A DNA stretch of 64,000 nt from Flavobacterium akiainvivens (GCF_001278115.1 NZ_LIYD01000005.1:1060551-1124550), one strand, 5' to 3'. Shown: positions 55,310 through 63,951, numbered from the stretch's first letter. The notes: generated from the letters alone by a model not told the origin. Made by a program: numbers and translations.

Positions 55310-57127
55310 TTACGGCAAAGCATCCAGCAAATCCATTAGCTGCTTTTCTGTATGCTTTGCCAAAACTTCTGCACCATAGTGGTTTAGGTGCACTTTATCA
55401 TAATACATAAGGGTATCGTTATAAAAGGGCGCATCATTAAAAATGCTGTTTTTTTCCAGGTCCAGCAGGTGCACATTTGGCATAGTGGCTGCCAGCTGTC
55501 TAATCCATGGGGTTGGTTTGCGGTATATAACTTTGTAATCCTGTGCTTTATCATAATCCTTCACTATACTCCTGTTAACGTGTAAAGGATTTTTATCTAA
55601 AACAGGAAATGGGGTTAGCAAAATAAGGTGCTGGTCTTTCCTCAGTTTAAGCGCCGTACTTTTTATAGCTGTACATAATGTTGGCACCACATCCCAGTCA
55701 TTTACCGCTATAATTATAATCTTTGCATTTTCAATCTCCTTATTGGCCACCGGTATTAACGGCAGTGATTCTATATAATCAACATACCTCCCACCCTGCA
55801 AAGCATCTTTTCGGGTTATACCCTCAATAGGCGGATACGAATATGATGTAAGTGTCCTGAACGAAAAATGCCTTTTCCTGCCCAGGTAGTCAAGATACGG
55901 TTTCATACTCAGGGCGTGGCTGTTACCCGTCAAAAATATTTGGGGATGCTTACTTTTATCGCCAAAAGTTTCCACAAAAACCGAATTGTTTGATGGCAGG
56001 CCTATTACCGGGCCGGTATATTCCTGTGGAATATTTAAAATCCTTTTATTCAGGGCCGGCATGCAAAAGTACAATGCTGTCAGCACCATGCCGGGTGCAA
56101 TAATTCCATACCAAAACGCTGCCGTTTTTTTCATAAAAAAACGCTCTACGAAAGTGTATGAAACCCATGCGACTGCAAAAGTAGCCACAACTATAAGAAG
56201 TGTCTGTATTACAGGAAATTCATTTACATCATAGTAATACCTTACAAATGCAATAATGGGCCAGTGCCATAAATATAGGGAGTAAGACAGTGTACCTGTA
56301 AACTCCAGCGGCTTAGTACACAACAGTTTGTGCACAGGCCCATCATTTGCCAATAGTAGCAATACTGCACCTATACAGGGCAACAGGGCTGCCAACCCTG
56401 GAAAATGTGTTTCATGACTAAACAAAAAAGCACACAAAAACAAAATAGCCAGTCCGCATATACCGGAATATGTTTTAAATCTCCCGGAAATACCCCTGCC
56501 TTTTAGCAACAAGGCCAGCAGCACACCCACACAAAATTCAGGTATACGCACAAGCAAAGCATAATATGCCTGGGCAGAAGCATTATCTATTTCAATCAGG
56601 TAAGTGCCATAAAGCAGCAATAGTATGCTAACACAGGTAATAACAGGTACCAACAATTTCCTTTTTACCCAAAACAACAATAATGGCAGCAGGAGGTAAA
56701 CCTTCATTTCTATGGCAATGGTCCAGGTGTGCAGCAGCGGGTCCTGCTGTACCGACATCCCGAAATAAGAATCCTGTTGGGCATAAACATAATTGCTGTT
56801 AAACAACATGGCATGTGCAAGCTCTCTTTTTAAGGTAGTTACATTATCTCCTATAAGCAGCATCGCACCGGCAATACATGTAAAAAGCAGCATAAAATAA
56901 TAGGCCGGTACAATTCTTTTAAGCCTGCCGGTATAGAAGTCAGTAAAGGTAAACGTACCCGCTTCAAGCTTTTTAAGGATAATCGACGAAACAAGGAAAC
57001 CCGATATTACAAAAAAAACATCTACCCCTATAAACCCGCCCGGCAGCCATAGCGGATTGATATGAAATACCAAAACAAAAATCACAGCCAGGGCACGTAA
57101 TCCCTGTATATCTTTCCTGTACTCCAC
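55310..57127 (-). CDS. Acyltransferase 3 family protein with SGNH-like C-terminus
   Basis: About 605 residues from GTG 57127 (a TTG at 57151 is an alternative; no ATG is in frame). The acyltransferase-3 membrane domain, about ten helices, starts with YRKDIQGLRALAVIFVLVFHINPLWLPGGFIGVDVFFVISGF. The C-terminal domain has LTGNSHALSMK and a DKVHLNHYGAE motif (D-x-x-H), as in SGNH esterases of OafA-type O-acetylases. It probably acetylates an envelope sugar. It is transcribed against the arg genes and inserted between argD and the carbamoyltransferase gene. A 21-bp inverted repeat covers its start region. Confidence 0.82.
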   Translation of the reverse strand: MEYRKDIQGLRALAVIFVLVFHINPLWLPGGFIGVDVFFVISGFLVSSIILKKLEAGTFTFTDFYTGRLKRIVPAYYFMLLFTCIAGAMLLIGDNVTTLKRELAHAMLFNSNYVYAQQDSYFGMSVQQDPLLHTWTIAIEMKVYLLLPLLLFWVKRKLLVPVITCVSILLLLYGTYLIEIDNASAQAYYALLVRIPEFCVGVLLALLLKGRGISGRFKTYSGICGLAILFLCAFLFSHETHFPGLAALLPCIGAVLLLLANDGPVHKLLCTKPLEFTGTLSYSLYLWHWPIIAFVRYYYDVNEFPVIQTLLIVVATFAVAWVSYTFVERFFMKKTAAFWYGIIAPGMVLTALYFCMPALNKRILNIPQEYTGPVIGLPSNNSVFVETFGDKSKHPQIFLTGNSHALSMKPYLDYLGRKRHFSFRTLTSYSYPPIEGITRKDALQGGRYVDYIESLPLIPVANKEIENAKIIIIAVNDWDVVPTLCTAIKSTALKLRKDQHLILLTPFPVLDKNPLHVNRSIVKDYDKAQDYKVIYRKPTPWIRQLAATMPNVHLLDLEKNSIFNDAPFYNDTLMYYDKVHLNHYGAEVLAKHTEKQLMDLLDALP

Positions 57128-57134
57128 GGGTAAT

Positions 57135-57190
57135 TTTTTTGTTACCGGCAAAGCTACACAATTTGGTGCAGCTTTGCCGGTAACAAAAAA
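57135..57190. repeat. 21-bp perfect inverted repeat over acyltransferase start
   Basis: Left arm 57135-57155 and right arm 57170-57190 are exact reverse complements (core GTTACCGGCAAAGCT and its mirror) with a 14-nt loop. It overlaps the possible TTG start at 57151. It could hide the start codon in the transcript, stop transcription in either direction, or mark an end of inserted DNA. Confidence 0.8.
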
Positions 57191-57296
57191 CAGGTTATAA
57201 ATTATGGTTAATGTGGCTAATTAATCGGTAAAAACCTGCGGAAATACCCGTAAAACAAAGTATATTTGGCATGCTAATTTTGCAGTATAAAACACA

Positions 57297-57395
57297 ATGA
57301 AAAACTTCACCTTGGTAAATGATTTAAAAGGCTTTAACGGCCTTGTAACCATCGTTTTGAAAAACAGCTACAAGGTGTTAGGATTTGGGCTTTAA
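57297..57395 (+). pseudogene. Decayed copy of the carbamoyltransferase 5' end
   Basis: A short frame from ATG 57297 to TAA 57395 reads MKNFTLVNDLKGFNGLV... The first 54 bases match the start of the real carbamoyltransferase gene at 57940 in 45 positions without gaps, and the 10-14 bases upstream (TATAA...ACAATG) also agree. After that the two diverge or have a deletion. Two exact -7-like elements (TATATTTG 57261, TAATTTTG 57275) lie upstream. It looks like a remnant left when the acyltransferase/hypothetical pair was inserted. Confidence 0.7.
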
Positions 57396-57408
57396 ACCAA
57401 GGCTAATA

Positions 57409-57936
57409 ATGGAATTAAACAACATACTTAAAACGTACTTATACTCAATAATAACAATTGAGTTTAAAGACCGGGAGAGTAGTATTTCGGGGTTTCTTTT
57501 GGATTATTCTGAAGAATGGATACTGTTGCAATACAACCCGCAAGATTATATAATTGATGGTTACATCTTAATTCGAAACAGCAATATTGATGATATTTTT
57601 AGGGAAGAACCAGAAGATTTTACCGAAAAAGTAATTCGTTTAAAAGGATTTATACCGGGCAAACTGGAAAAATTGCCTTTAACCGATACTGTAAGCCTTA
57701 TTGAAGCTTTAAATAACAGATTTGGAATATTTTCATTATATAAAAAATCTGAAACATCAACCTATCCTGGCAGGTTACTATCTATAGACCAGGAAACACT
57801 TACACTTGAATGGTTAGATACTAAGGCAAGGTGGACGGAAGAACGTGTATTTAAACTTAAAAAAATTCGGGTAATAGAATTTAATACTGATTATTTAATT
57901 TCTCTAAAAATAGCGTCTGAGAACCTTTATAATTAA
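57409..57936 (+). CDS. Hypothetical protein with repeated beta-rich halves
   Basis: About 175 residues from ATG 57409, not recognised. Two halves, about 10-70 and 108-165, each look like a small beta-barrel: TIEFKDRESSISGFLLDYSEEWILL and YKKSETSTYPGRLLSIDQETLTLEWL, reminiscent of Sm-like strands (weak guess). There is no signal peptide. It sits between the decayed carbamoyltransferase start and the intact gene (3 bp before its ATG), so it is probably read with argF-argB-argE-argH. Confidence 0.6.
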   Translation: MELNNILKTYLYSIITIEFKDRESSISGFLLDYSEEWILLQYNPQDYIIDGYILIRNSNIDDIFREEPEDFTEKVIRLKGFIPGKLEKLPLTDTVSLIEALNNRFGIFSLYKKSETSTYPGRLLSIDQETLTLEWLDTKARWTEERVFKLKKIRVIEFNTDYLISLKIASENLYN

Positions 57937-57939
57937 ACA

Positions 57940-58890
57940 ATGAAAAACTTCACTTCGGTAGATGATATACAAGACCTTAAAGGCCTTGTAGCCTTAGCGA
58001 AAGCCGTTAAGGCAGCACCTTATGCCAACCAGCAGTTGGGCAAAAATAAAACCCTTGGGTTATTGTTTTTTAACCCCAGCTTACGCACCAGGCTAAGCAC
58101 CCAGAAGGCAGCCCTTAACCTGGGCATGCACCCTATCGTCATGAACCTGAATACTGAAGGCTGGACACTGGAGTTTGAAGATGGCGTGGTGATGGACGGC
58201 GCTGCCAGCGAACATATTAAAGAAGCCGCGCAGGTAGTTTCGCAATATTGCGATGTGATTGCCATACGCAGCTTCCCTACCCTGACAGATAAAGAGAAAG
58301 ATGAAGAAGAATATGTTATCAGCGCGTTTAAAAAATATGCGTCGGTGCCGGTTATAAGCCTTGAAGGCAGTACAGAGCACCCGCTTCAGGCTGTGGCCGA
58401 TGCCCTTACCATTGAGGAGTTTAAAACCAAAGAGCGCCCCAAAGTGGTACTTACATGGGCACCCCACCCCAAAGCGTTGCCACATGCCGTGCCCAATTCA
58501 TTCGTAAAAGTGATGAAAAAGGCCGATGTTGATTTTATCATCACACACCCTGAGGGCTATGAGCTCAACCCCGAGTTTACCGCTGGTGTTACCATTACCC
58601 ACAACCAGGATGAAGCCTTTAAGGATGCCGATTTTATTTATGCCAAAAACTGGAGCAGCTATATAGACTATGGCAAAATAACCAGCAAAGACCCATCGTG
58701 GACGGTTACACCCGAAAAAATGGCACTGACTGATAACGGCAAATTCATGCACTGCCTGCCCGTGCGCCGCAATATGATTGTGGCCGATGCCGTGCTGGAT
58801 AGCGACAGTTCTATCGTAATACCGCAGTCTAACAACCGCACGTGGTCGGCACAGGCCATATTGACTAAAATATTAGAAAATGCAGAATAA
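57940..58890 (+). CDS. argF': N-acylornithine carbamoyltransferase (SOTCase/AOTCase type)
   Basis: A 316-residue transcarbamylase of the Bacteroidetes type, with the carbamoyl phosphate motif FFNPSLRTRLST at 43-54 and HCLPVRRNM at about 273-281. It acts on N-succinyl- or N-acetylornithine to make N-acylcitrulline. Residue 90 distinguishes the known enzymes: Pro90 in the N-succinyl enzyme of Bacteroides fragilis, Glu at the matching site in the N-acetyl enzyme of Xanthomonas. Here residue 90 is Ser (GAASEHIKEAA), so the acyl group cannot be read from this site. It overlaps argB by 11 bp. Confidence 0.93.
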   Translation: MKNFTSVDDIQDLKGLVALAKAVKAAPYANQQLGKNKTLGLLFFNPSLRTRLSTQKAALNLGMHPIVMNLNTEGWTLEFEDGVVMDGAASEHIKEAAQVVSQYCDVIAIRSFPTLTDKEKDEEEYVISAFKKYASVPVISLEGSTEHPLQAVADALTIEEFKTKERPKVVLTWAPHPKALPHAVPNSFVKVMKKADVDFIITHPEGYELNPEFTAGVTITHNQDEAFKDADFIYAKNWSSYIDYGKITSKDPSWTVTPEKMALTDNGKFMHCLPVRRNMIVADAVLDSDSSIVIPQSNNRTWSAQAILTKILENAE

Positions 58891-59662
58891 GCCACAGCTT
58901 ACCGTTGTAAAGATAGGCGGCAATGTAATAGATAACCCTGATGCATTAAAAGCGTTCCTGGCTGATTTTGCCCTTGTGGAAGGCTATAAGATACTGGTGC
59001 ACGGCGGTGGCAAAATTGCTACCAAAACCGCCGAGGGGCTGGGCATAACCGCTGTTTTTCACGAAGGCCGCCGTATTACCGATAAGCCCATGCTTGATGT
59101 AGCGGTAATGACCTATGCGGGGCTCATCAATAAAGATATTACGGCACAGTTACAATCTCTTGGCAATAACGCTATAGGCTTTACCGGGGCAGACGGCAAC
59201 CTTATTTTATCTGAAAAACGTAAAAATGCGGCTGTAGATTTCGGCTTTGTGGGCGATGTAATTTCAGTAGCCGATGAGCTGCTTAAAGTGCTGCTTTTAC
59301 AGAATATAGTCCCCGTTTTTTGTGCCGTTACACACGATGGTAAAGGCCAGCTGCTTAACACCAATGCCGATACCATTGCCGCAGAACTTGCTGTGGCGTG
59401 CAGCGCCCATTTTGATGTAAAGCTGCTGTACTGCTTCGAGAAAAAAGGCGTACTGACCGATGTGGAAAATGAGGATTCCGTTATAAAAAACCTTACTTTT
59501 GAAAACTATCAGGAACTTCGCGAGCAAGGCGCCATACACTCAGGTATGCTGCCCAAGCTCGAAAACTGCTTTAATGCCCTTAACCGGGGCGTTACGTCCA
59601 TAGGCATCGGCAGCCCTGAAATGATTAAAGGCGGTAGCGATTATACGCTCATTACGCCATAA
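58880..59662 (+). CDS. argB: N-acylglutamate kinase
   Basis: A 260-residue amino acid kinase with VVKIGGNVIDNPDALKAFL, VHGGGKIATKTAEGLG and IGFTGADGNLIL. It phosphorylates the N-acylglutamate made by the upstream GNAT (inferred). An N-terminal regulatory extension seen in arginine-sensitive kinases is absent, so feedback by arginine may be weak (inference from length). It overlaps the carbamoyltransferase gene by 11 bp and is followed 16 bp later by argE. Confidence 0.94.
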   Translation: MQNKPQLTVVKIGGNVIDNPDALKAFLADFALVEGYKILVHGGGKIATKTAEGLGITAVFHEGRRITDKPMLDVAVMTYAGLINKDITAQLQSLGNNAIGFTGADGNLILSEKRKNAAVDFGFVGDVISVADELLKVLLLQNIVPVFCAVTHDGKGQLLNTNADTIAAELAVACSAHFDVKLLYCFEKKGVLTDVENEDSVIKNLTFENYQELREQGAIHSGMLPKLENCFNALNRGVTSIGIGSPEMIKGGSDYTLITP

Positions 59663-59678
59663 CACAAAACTATTTTGC

Positions 59679-60806
59679 ATGACCGGCAAAACCATACAAA
59701 CACTTACACAAGAGGCCATTGCCCTGCTAAAGCAGCTTATTGCCACACAGTCTTTTTCATCTGAAGAAGAAGGTACGGCACTGCTTATAAAGGCGTGGTT
59801 CAATAACAATAATATCCCTTTTAAAAGGGAAAACAACAACATCTGGGCATTCAATAAAAACTTTGAAGCAGGCAAACCGTTGCTGCTGCTCAATTCGCAC
59901 CACGATACAGTAAAACCCAACCAGGGCTATACCCGCAACCCGCTTGAGCCAACAGTTGAAGACGGTAAGTTATTTGGCCTGGGCAGTAACGATGCCGGCG
60001 GCTGCCTGGTATCGCTCATTGCTACGTTCACATACCTGTATGAGGCCGAAAACCTGCCCTACAACCTTGTTATTGTGGCTTCTGCGGAAGAAGAAAGCAG
60101 TGGTCCTAAAGGGCTTAACAGCGTACTGAAACACCTGCCACAGCTGGAACTGGCCATTGTAGGCGAACCTACCGAAATGCAGCTTGCCATTGCCGAAAAA
60201 GGCCTGTTGGTACTTGATGTAGTGGTTAACGGTACACCGGGTCACGCTGCACATCCTAACGATAATGTAAGCATTTACAACGCCATACCCGTGACGGAGT
60301 GGTTCCGTGATTACCGTTTTGAAAAGGTTAGCGAAGTGCTGGGCCCCATGAAAATGACCGTTACAGGCATAAGTGCCGGTAAGCAGCACAATGTTATCCC
60401 CGCTGAATGTAACCTTGTGGTAGACGTGCGTGTAAACGATTGCTATACCAATATTGAAGTCCTTGAAATCATAAGGGCTGAGCTGGCTGCCAAATTTGGA
60501 GATAAGGTAACCGCTAACCCACGTTCGCTGCACCTTAACTCATCGCATATAGATAAAGACCATGCTCTGGTTCAGGCCGGTGTGGCACTGGGCAGGACAA
60601 CCTATGGTTCGCCTACGCTAAGCGACCAGTCGGTACTCAGCTGCCAGTCGCTAAAGCTGGGGCCGGGCTATTCGCCACGCTCACACAGCGCCGATGAATT
60701 TATATATGTACATGAAATTGAAGAGGGTGTTGCATTGTACATAAAAATACTTTCCGGCTTCCTGAATATAACTGTAGCAGAAAACGCTGCCGCTGAAACT
60801 GAATGA
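59679..60806 (+). CDS. argE: N-acylcitrulline/ornithine deacylase, M20 family
   Basis: A 375-residue M20 metallopeptidase. The metal-binding H-x-D is in LNSHHDTVKPNQ, and EEESSGPKGLN contains the catalytic Glu. In this type of cluster ArgE removes the acyl group from N-acylcitrulline (or N-acylornithine), and the gene lies directly before argH with an intergenic repeat between. No argJ gene is present, so the acyl cycle is linear. Confidence 0.9.
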   Translation: MTGKTIQTLTQEAIALLKQLIATQSFSSEEEGTALLIKAWFNNNNIPFKRENNNIWAFNKNFEAGKPLLLLNSHHDTVKPNQGYTRNPLEPTVEDGKLFGLGSNDAGGCLVSLIATFTYLYEAENLPYNLVIVASAEEESSGPKGLNSVLKHLPQLELAIVGEPTEMQLAIAEKGLLVLDVVVNGTPGHAAHPNDNVSIYNAIPVTEWFRDYRFEKVSEVLGPMKMTVTGISAGKQHNVIPAECNLVVDVRVNDCYTNIEVLEIIRAELAAKFGDKVTANPRSLHLNSSHIDKDHALVQAGVALGRTTYGSPTLSDQSVLSCQSLKLGPGYSPRSHSADEFIYVHEIEEGVALYIKILSGFLNITVAENAAAETE

Positions 60807-60811
60807 TTTAA

Positions 60812-60869
60812 GCCACTAATTTCACGAATATCCACTAATTAATTTGTGAAAATTAGTGTAATTCGTGGC
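60812..60869. repeat. Imperfect palindromic intergenic repeat before argH
   Basis: GCCACTAATTTCACGAAT and its near mirror ATTAGTGTAATTCGTGGC form a dyad over 58 bp, a known type of Flavobacteriaceae intergenic repeat. It fills the argE-argH gap, 14 bp before the argH ATG. Confidence 0.7.
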
Positions 60870-60883
60870 AAAAAAAAGAAAAA

Positions 60884-62167
60884 ATGAAACTCTGGGATAA
60901 AGGCATACCAACTGATAAGAAAACCGACCTGTTTACTGTGGGCAACGACCGCGAACTCGACCTTGTACTGGCCGAGTATGACGTGCTGGGCTCTATGGCG
61001 CAGGCTAAAATGCTGGCGAAAGTGGGCTTAATGACCCATGATGAGGCAGCGCAACTGGTTGCAGAACTCCAAAACATCCTGGCCGATATAAAAGCCGGTA
61101 ACTTTACCATAGAAGACAGTTTTGAAGACGTACACAGCAAGGTAGAATACCTGCTTATTGAAAAACTGGGCGATACCGGCAAAAAAATACACACCGCACG
61201 CTCGCGTAACGACCAGGTATTGACCGATGTACACCTGTATCTTAAAGCCGAAATACTGACCCTAAAAAGCCAGGCAAGCGAATTATTCAACCTGCTTATG
61301 GATATGGCCAAGCAGTATGAAAACGTACTCTTGCCGGGCTATACGCACTTTCAGGTGGCTATGCCGTCGTCTTTTGGCATGTGGTTTTCGGCCTACGCAG
61401 AGACTTTGATTGACGATGTTACCATGCTGAATGCCGCGCTAACGGTGGTAGACCAAAACCCATTGGGTTCGGCGGCGGGATATGGCAGCTCGTTCCCAAT
61501 AGACCGTACATTTACCACGCAGGAAATGGGCTTTGCAACCCTTAAATACAACGCTGTTGCTGCACAAATGAGCCGTGGCAAGGCCGAGAAAACCACTGCT
61601 TTTGCAATGGCATCGGTAGCCGGAACGCTGAGCAAGCTGGCTATGGACATTACTCTGTACCTGAGCCAGAATTTCAGCTTTATAAGCCTGCCGCAGCATT
61701 TAACTACCGGCAGCAGCATTATGCCGCACAAAAAGAACCCTGATATTTTTGAGCTTATCCGCGGCAAGTGTAATAAGATACAGGCATTGCCGTATGAACT
61801 TACGCTTATAACCAACAACCTGCCCAGCGGCTACCACAGGGAGTTCCAATTATTGAAAGAAGGCCTCTTCCCTGCCCTGCAAACGCTGAAATCATGCCTG
61901 GAAATGGCGCATTATTCCGTAAAGGAAATCAAGGTCAACGAGCATATTTTAGACGATAAAAAATACGATTACCTCTTTACGGTAGATGCACTTAATGAAC
62001 TGGTTACAGGAGGCATGCCTTTCCGCGATGCTTATAAAATTGTAGGCGAACAGGTAGAGAACGGCACGTTTGTATCGCCAAAGGCTACAAAGCACACCCA
62101 CGAGGGCAGCATTAATAATTTGTGCCTGGAGGAGATAAGAAAGAAAATGGAACAACAGCTAAAATAG
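60884..62167 (+). CDS. argH: Argininosuccinate lyase
   Basis: A 427-residue member of the fumarase/lyase superfamily. The signature GSSIMPHKKNPD is near 280, and HTARSRNDQV and LPGYTHFQVAMP are also typical. It releases arginine and fumarate from argininosuccinate. It is the last biosynthetic gene of the cluster. The two following genes are on the same strand but unrelated. Confidence 0.96.
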   Translation: MKLWDKGIPTDKKTDLFTVGNDRELDLVLAEYDVLGSMAQAKMLAKVGLMTHDEAAQLVAELQNILADIKAGNFTIEDSFEDVHSKVEYLLIEKLGDTGKKIHTARSRNDQVLTDVHLYLKAEILTLKSQASELFNLLMDMAKQYENVLLPGYTHFQVAMPSSFGMWFSAYAETLIDDVTMLNAALTVVDQNPLGSAAGYGSSFPIDRTFTTQEMGFATLKYNAVAAQMSRGKAEKTTAFAMASVAGTLSKLAMDITLYLSQNFSFISLPQHLTTGSSIMPHKKNPDIFELIRGKCNKIQALPYELTLITNNLPSGYHREFQLLKEGLFPALQTLKSCLEMAHYSVKEIKVNEHILDDKKYDYLFTVDALNELVTGGMPFRDAYKIVGEQVENGTFVSPKATKHTHEGSINNLCLEEIRKKMEQQLK

Positions 62168-62195
62168 CTATATTTGGGTAAGCAAAACCACAGCT

Positions 62196-62855
62196 ATGAA
62201 AAACCATTTAGGCATTGACCCGGATGACTTGGATGATATCCTTATCAAAATTCAAAACTCATTTGGTTTTGAATTTAAAAAAGAGGACTTTTTTGATGGT
62301 ATGACCTATGGTCAACTGGTTGATTGCATTAGTAACAGGATTACCTTACAGCATATAGATGATTGTACGTCGCAACAGGCTTTTTATAAGCTAAGGGAGG
62401 CTTTAGTTACAGCAGGCATCACTGAAAAAGAAAACATAATGCCTGATGCCCTGCTGGAAGATATTTTTGGCAAACAAAACAGGAAACAATCTGTAAATAA
62501 AGTAAGGAAACTGTTAGGCTTTGATTTCTATATTTTTGCTTTGCCGGCATATATAGGGTGGCCTGTAGCAATTGTAATAATTGCATCGCTTATAGGCCTT
62601 TTTTTTAGCTGGAAGTTTATATATGGAATTGCCATTGCTATTGCAGTGCTTTACATAAGCACTAAAGTAAACTCTAAATTTGGTTACAAAACCATAAGAC
62701 AACTGGTAAACAGCCTTGTTGAAACTAATTATACCAAACTAAGGCGAAACCCCGGCACGTATAACAAGTATGAGGCAGTACAAATGGTAAGGTCAATTTT
62801 CTTAGATTACGGATTTGAAGAAGAAGAACTTACACCTGATGCCGTTGTAATATAA
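62196..62855 (+). CDS. Membrane protein with acyl-carrier-like N-terminus
   Basis: A 219-residue protein, family not identified. The N-terminal 50 residues (GIDPDDLDDILIKIQNSFGFEF, DGMTYGQLVDCI) have the hydrophobic pattern of an acyl carrier protein, but the expected DSL phosphopantetheine Ser is not evident. Two membrane helices (about 113-135, 140-155) lie in the second half. It is linked to the next gene by a one-base stop/start overlap. It may be read through from argH. Confidence 0.55.
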   Translation: MKNHLGIDPDDLDDILIKIQNSFGFEFKKEDFFDGMTYGQLVDCISNRITLQHIDDCTSQQAFYKLREALVTAGITEKENIMPDALLEDIFGKQNRKQSVNKVRKLLGFDFYIFALPAYIGWPVAIVIIASLIGLFFSWKFIYGIAIAIAVLYISTKVNSKFGYKTIRQLVNSLVETNYTKLRRNPGTYNKYEAVQMVRSIFLDYGFEEEELTPDAVVI

Positions 62856-63433
62856 TGAAAAGCTTTCTCCTCACGTTTATCATAATCTTAACGGCACTAT
62901 CCTTTAAAAAAGAGCAACCGGCACTACTGGCTACAAAAACAGCCGGTACTGTTAAGGATTCCGTTAAGGTTATAGATACGCTACTTGTTATAGATAGCCT
63001 TAATTTTACAAACCCTAAAGGCAATAGCATACTTACTGAAGCTATAGCACAAAAAGTACTCGAAGAATATTATGCAGCAAAAGGCATACATAATCTTGAA
63101 ACAGGCTATCAGGATGAAGAAGGAAATCAAATGTGTGCATACTATGATACCCTTTACAGGTATCATCTCAATAACGATAATCATGAAGACGGTATTATAA
63201 AATACCACATTATGCCGTGTCTTGCTTCAGGCCATTGTTATCAGCCTACACGTGCAATTATTACCAAAATAAACGGAAAATATACTCTAATATCTGCAGA
63301 GCTCCTGCCTTCTTACTTTGGTATTGACACTATTACTTCTGATAATAAATACAACTATCTGTATTTTTATAAATTCAATTGTCCTGAACACGATATTATT
63401 GCACGTTACAGGTCAAAAATTCCCCGCTATTAA
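62855..63433 (+). CDS. Predicted exported protein, unrecognised
   Basis: A 192-residue protein starting one base before the end of the upstream stop (TAATG). The N-terminal segment MKSFLLTFIIILTALSF is a signal-like hydrophobic stretch. The rest is a soluble, beta-rich domain with three cysteines (CAYYD, CLASGHC). I do not recognise a family. It overlaps the ytxJ-like gene by 4 bp, convergently. Confidence 0.55.
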   Translation: MKSFLLTFIIILTALSFKKEQPALLATKTAGTVKDSVKVIDTLLVIDSLNFTNPKGNSILTEAIAQKVLEEYYAAKGIHNLETGYQDEEGNQMCAYYDTLYRYHLNNDNHEDGIIKYHIMPCLASGHCYQPTRAIITKINGKYTLISAELLPSYFGIDTITSDNKYNYLYFYKFNCPEHDIIARYRSKIPRY

Positions 63434-63822
63434 ACCTTCCCCCTTACCACGCCTGCATCAATAGCATCGTGTGATTCATCATACACTGATTTACCATCCT
63501 TAATAACCAGTACCTGTGGGCTTTGGTGTACAACATTAAAACGTGTGGCAATTTCGTTGCTTACATCACGATGTTCTATCAGGTCAAGAAAATACGGCTT
63601 GGCGTTATCGGCATCAATGGCATATTCGTTTTCGAAATTCCTCAGCGCCATACGGCTTACGGGGCAGCGTGTGCTGTGCTTAAAGATAATAACAGGCTGC
63701 GTGGCCGATTCTGCGACCACATCATCCAACTGTTTTAGTTGTGTTAAATCATTCCACTTAAAGGTTGAACCTGTTGTACCTTTACTGTCAGAATTACCGA
63801 ATAAATTACCAAAAAGACTCAT
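63430..63822 (-). CDS. YtxJ-like thiol protein (bacillithiol system)
   Basis: A 130-residue thioredoxin-fold protein of the YtxJ family, described in Bacillus as part of the bacillithiol system. The active Cys is in FKHSTRCPVSRMALRNF and the cis-Pro loop is HQSPQVLVI. It probably handles protein-thiol mixed disulfides. It is divergent from clpB, with 129 bp between them, and convergent with the exported protein gene. Confidence 0.82.
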   Translation of the reverse strand: MSLFGNLFGNSDSKGTTGSTFKWNDLTQLKQLDDVVAESATQPVIIFKHSTRCPVSRMALRNFENEYAIDADNAKPYFLDLIEHRDVSNEIATRFNVVHQSPQVLVIKDGKSVYDESHDAIDAGVVRGKV

Positions 63823-63838
63823 TTTGTTACTGATTTAA

Positions 63839-63893
63839 GACAATTTGTCGGTTTATATTGCGCTATTTGCATCATAATCAGACTATTTGTCGG
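63839..63893 (+). promoter_or_regulatory. Two 13-bp repeats upstream of clpB
   Basis: GACAATTTGTCGG (63839-63851) and GACTATTTGTCGG (63881-63893) differ at one position and are 42 bp apart, four helical turns. The first contains GACAA-T-TTGTC, a perfect inverted repeat. They lie between the ytxJ-like gene and the clpB promoter and resemble the TGTCA copies before dnaK. Confidence 0.6.
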
Positions 63894-63904
63894 ATTTTAC
63901 GGAC

Positions 63905-63920
63905 TGGAATTAAAATTGCC
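63905..63920 (+). promoter_or_regulatory. Sigma-54-like clpB promoter
   Basis: TGGAATTAAAATTGCC has GG and GC exactly 10 bp apart (63906-63907, 63918-63919), matching the sigma-54 -24/-12 frame, and would give a 5' UTR of about 20 nt before the clpB ATG at 63952. Confidence 0.45.
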
Positions 63921-63951
63921 TGTTACATTTCAAAAATAATCAAATTACGAT

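Noticed and set aside
57297..57395. A second leader peptide before the carbamoyltransferase gene
   Set aside because: The short frame aligns with the carbamoyltransferase N-terminus (45 of 54 bases) and lacks an Arg-rich tail, so a decayed duplicate is the simpler explanation.
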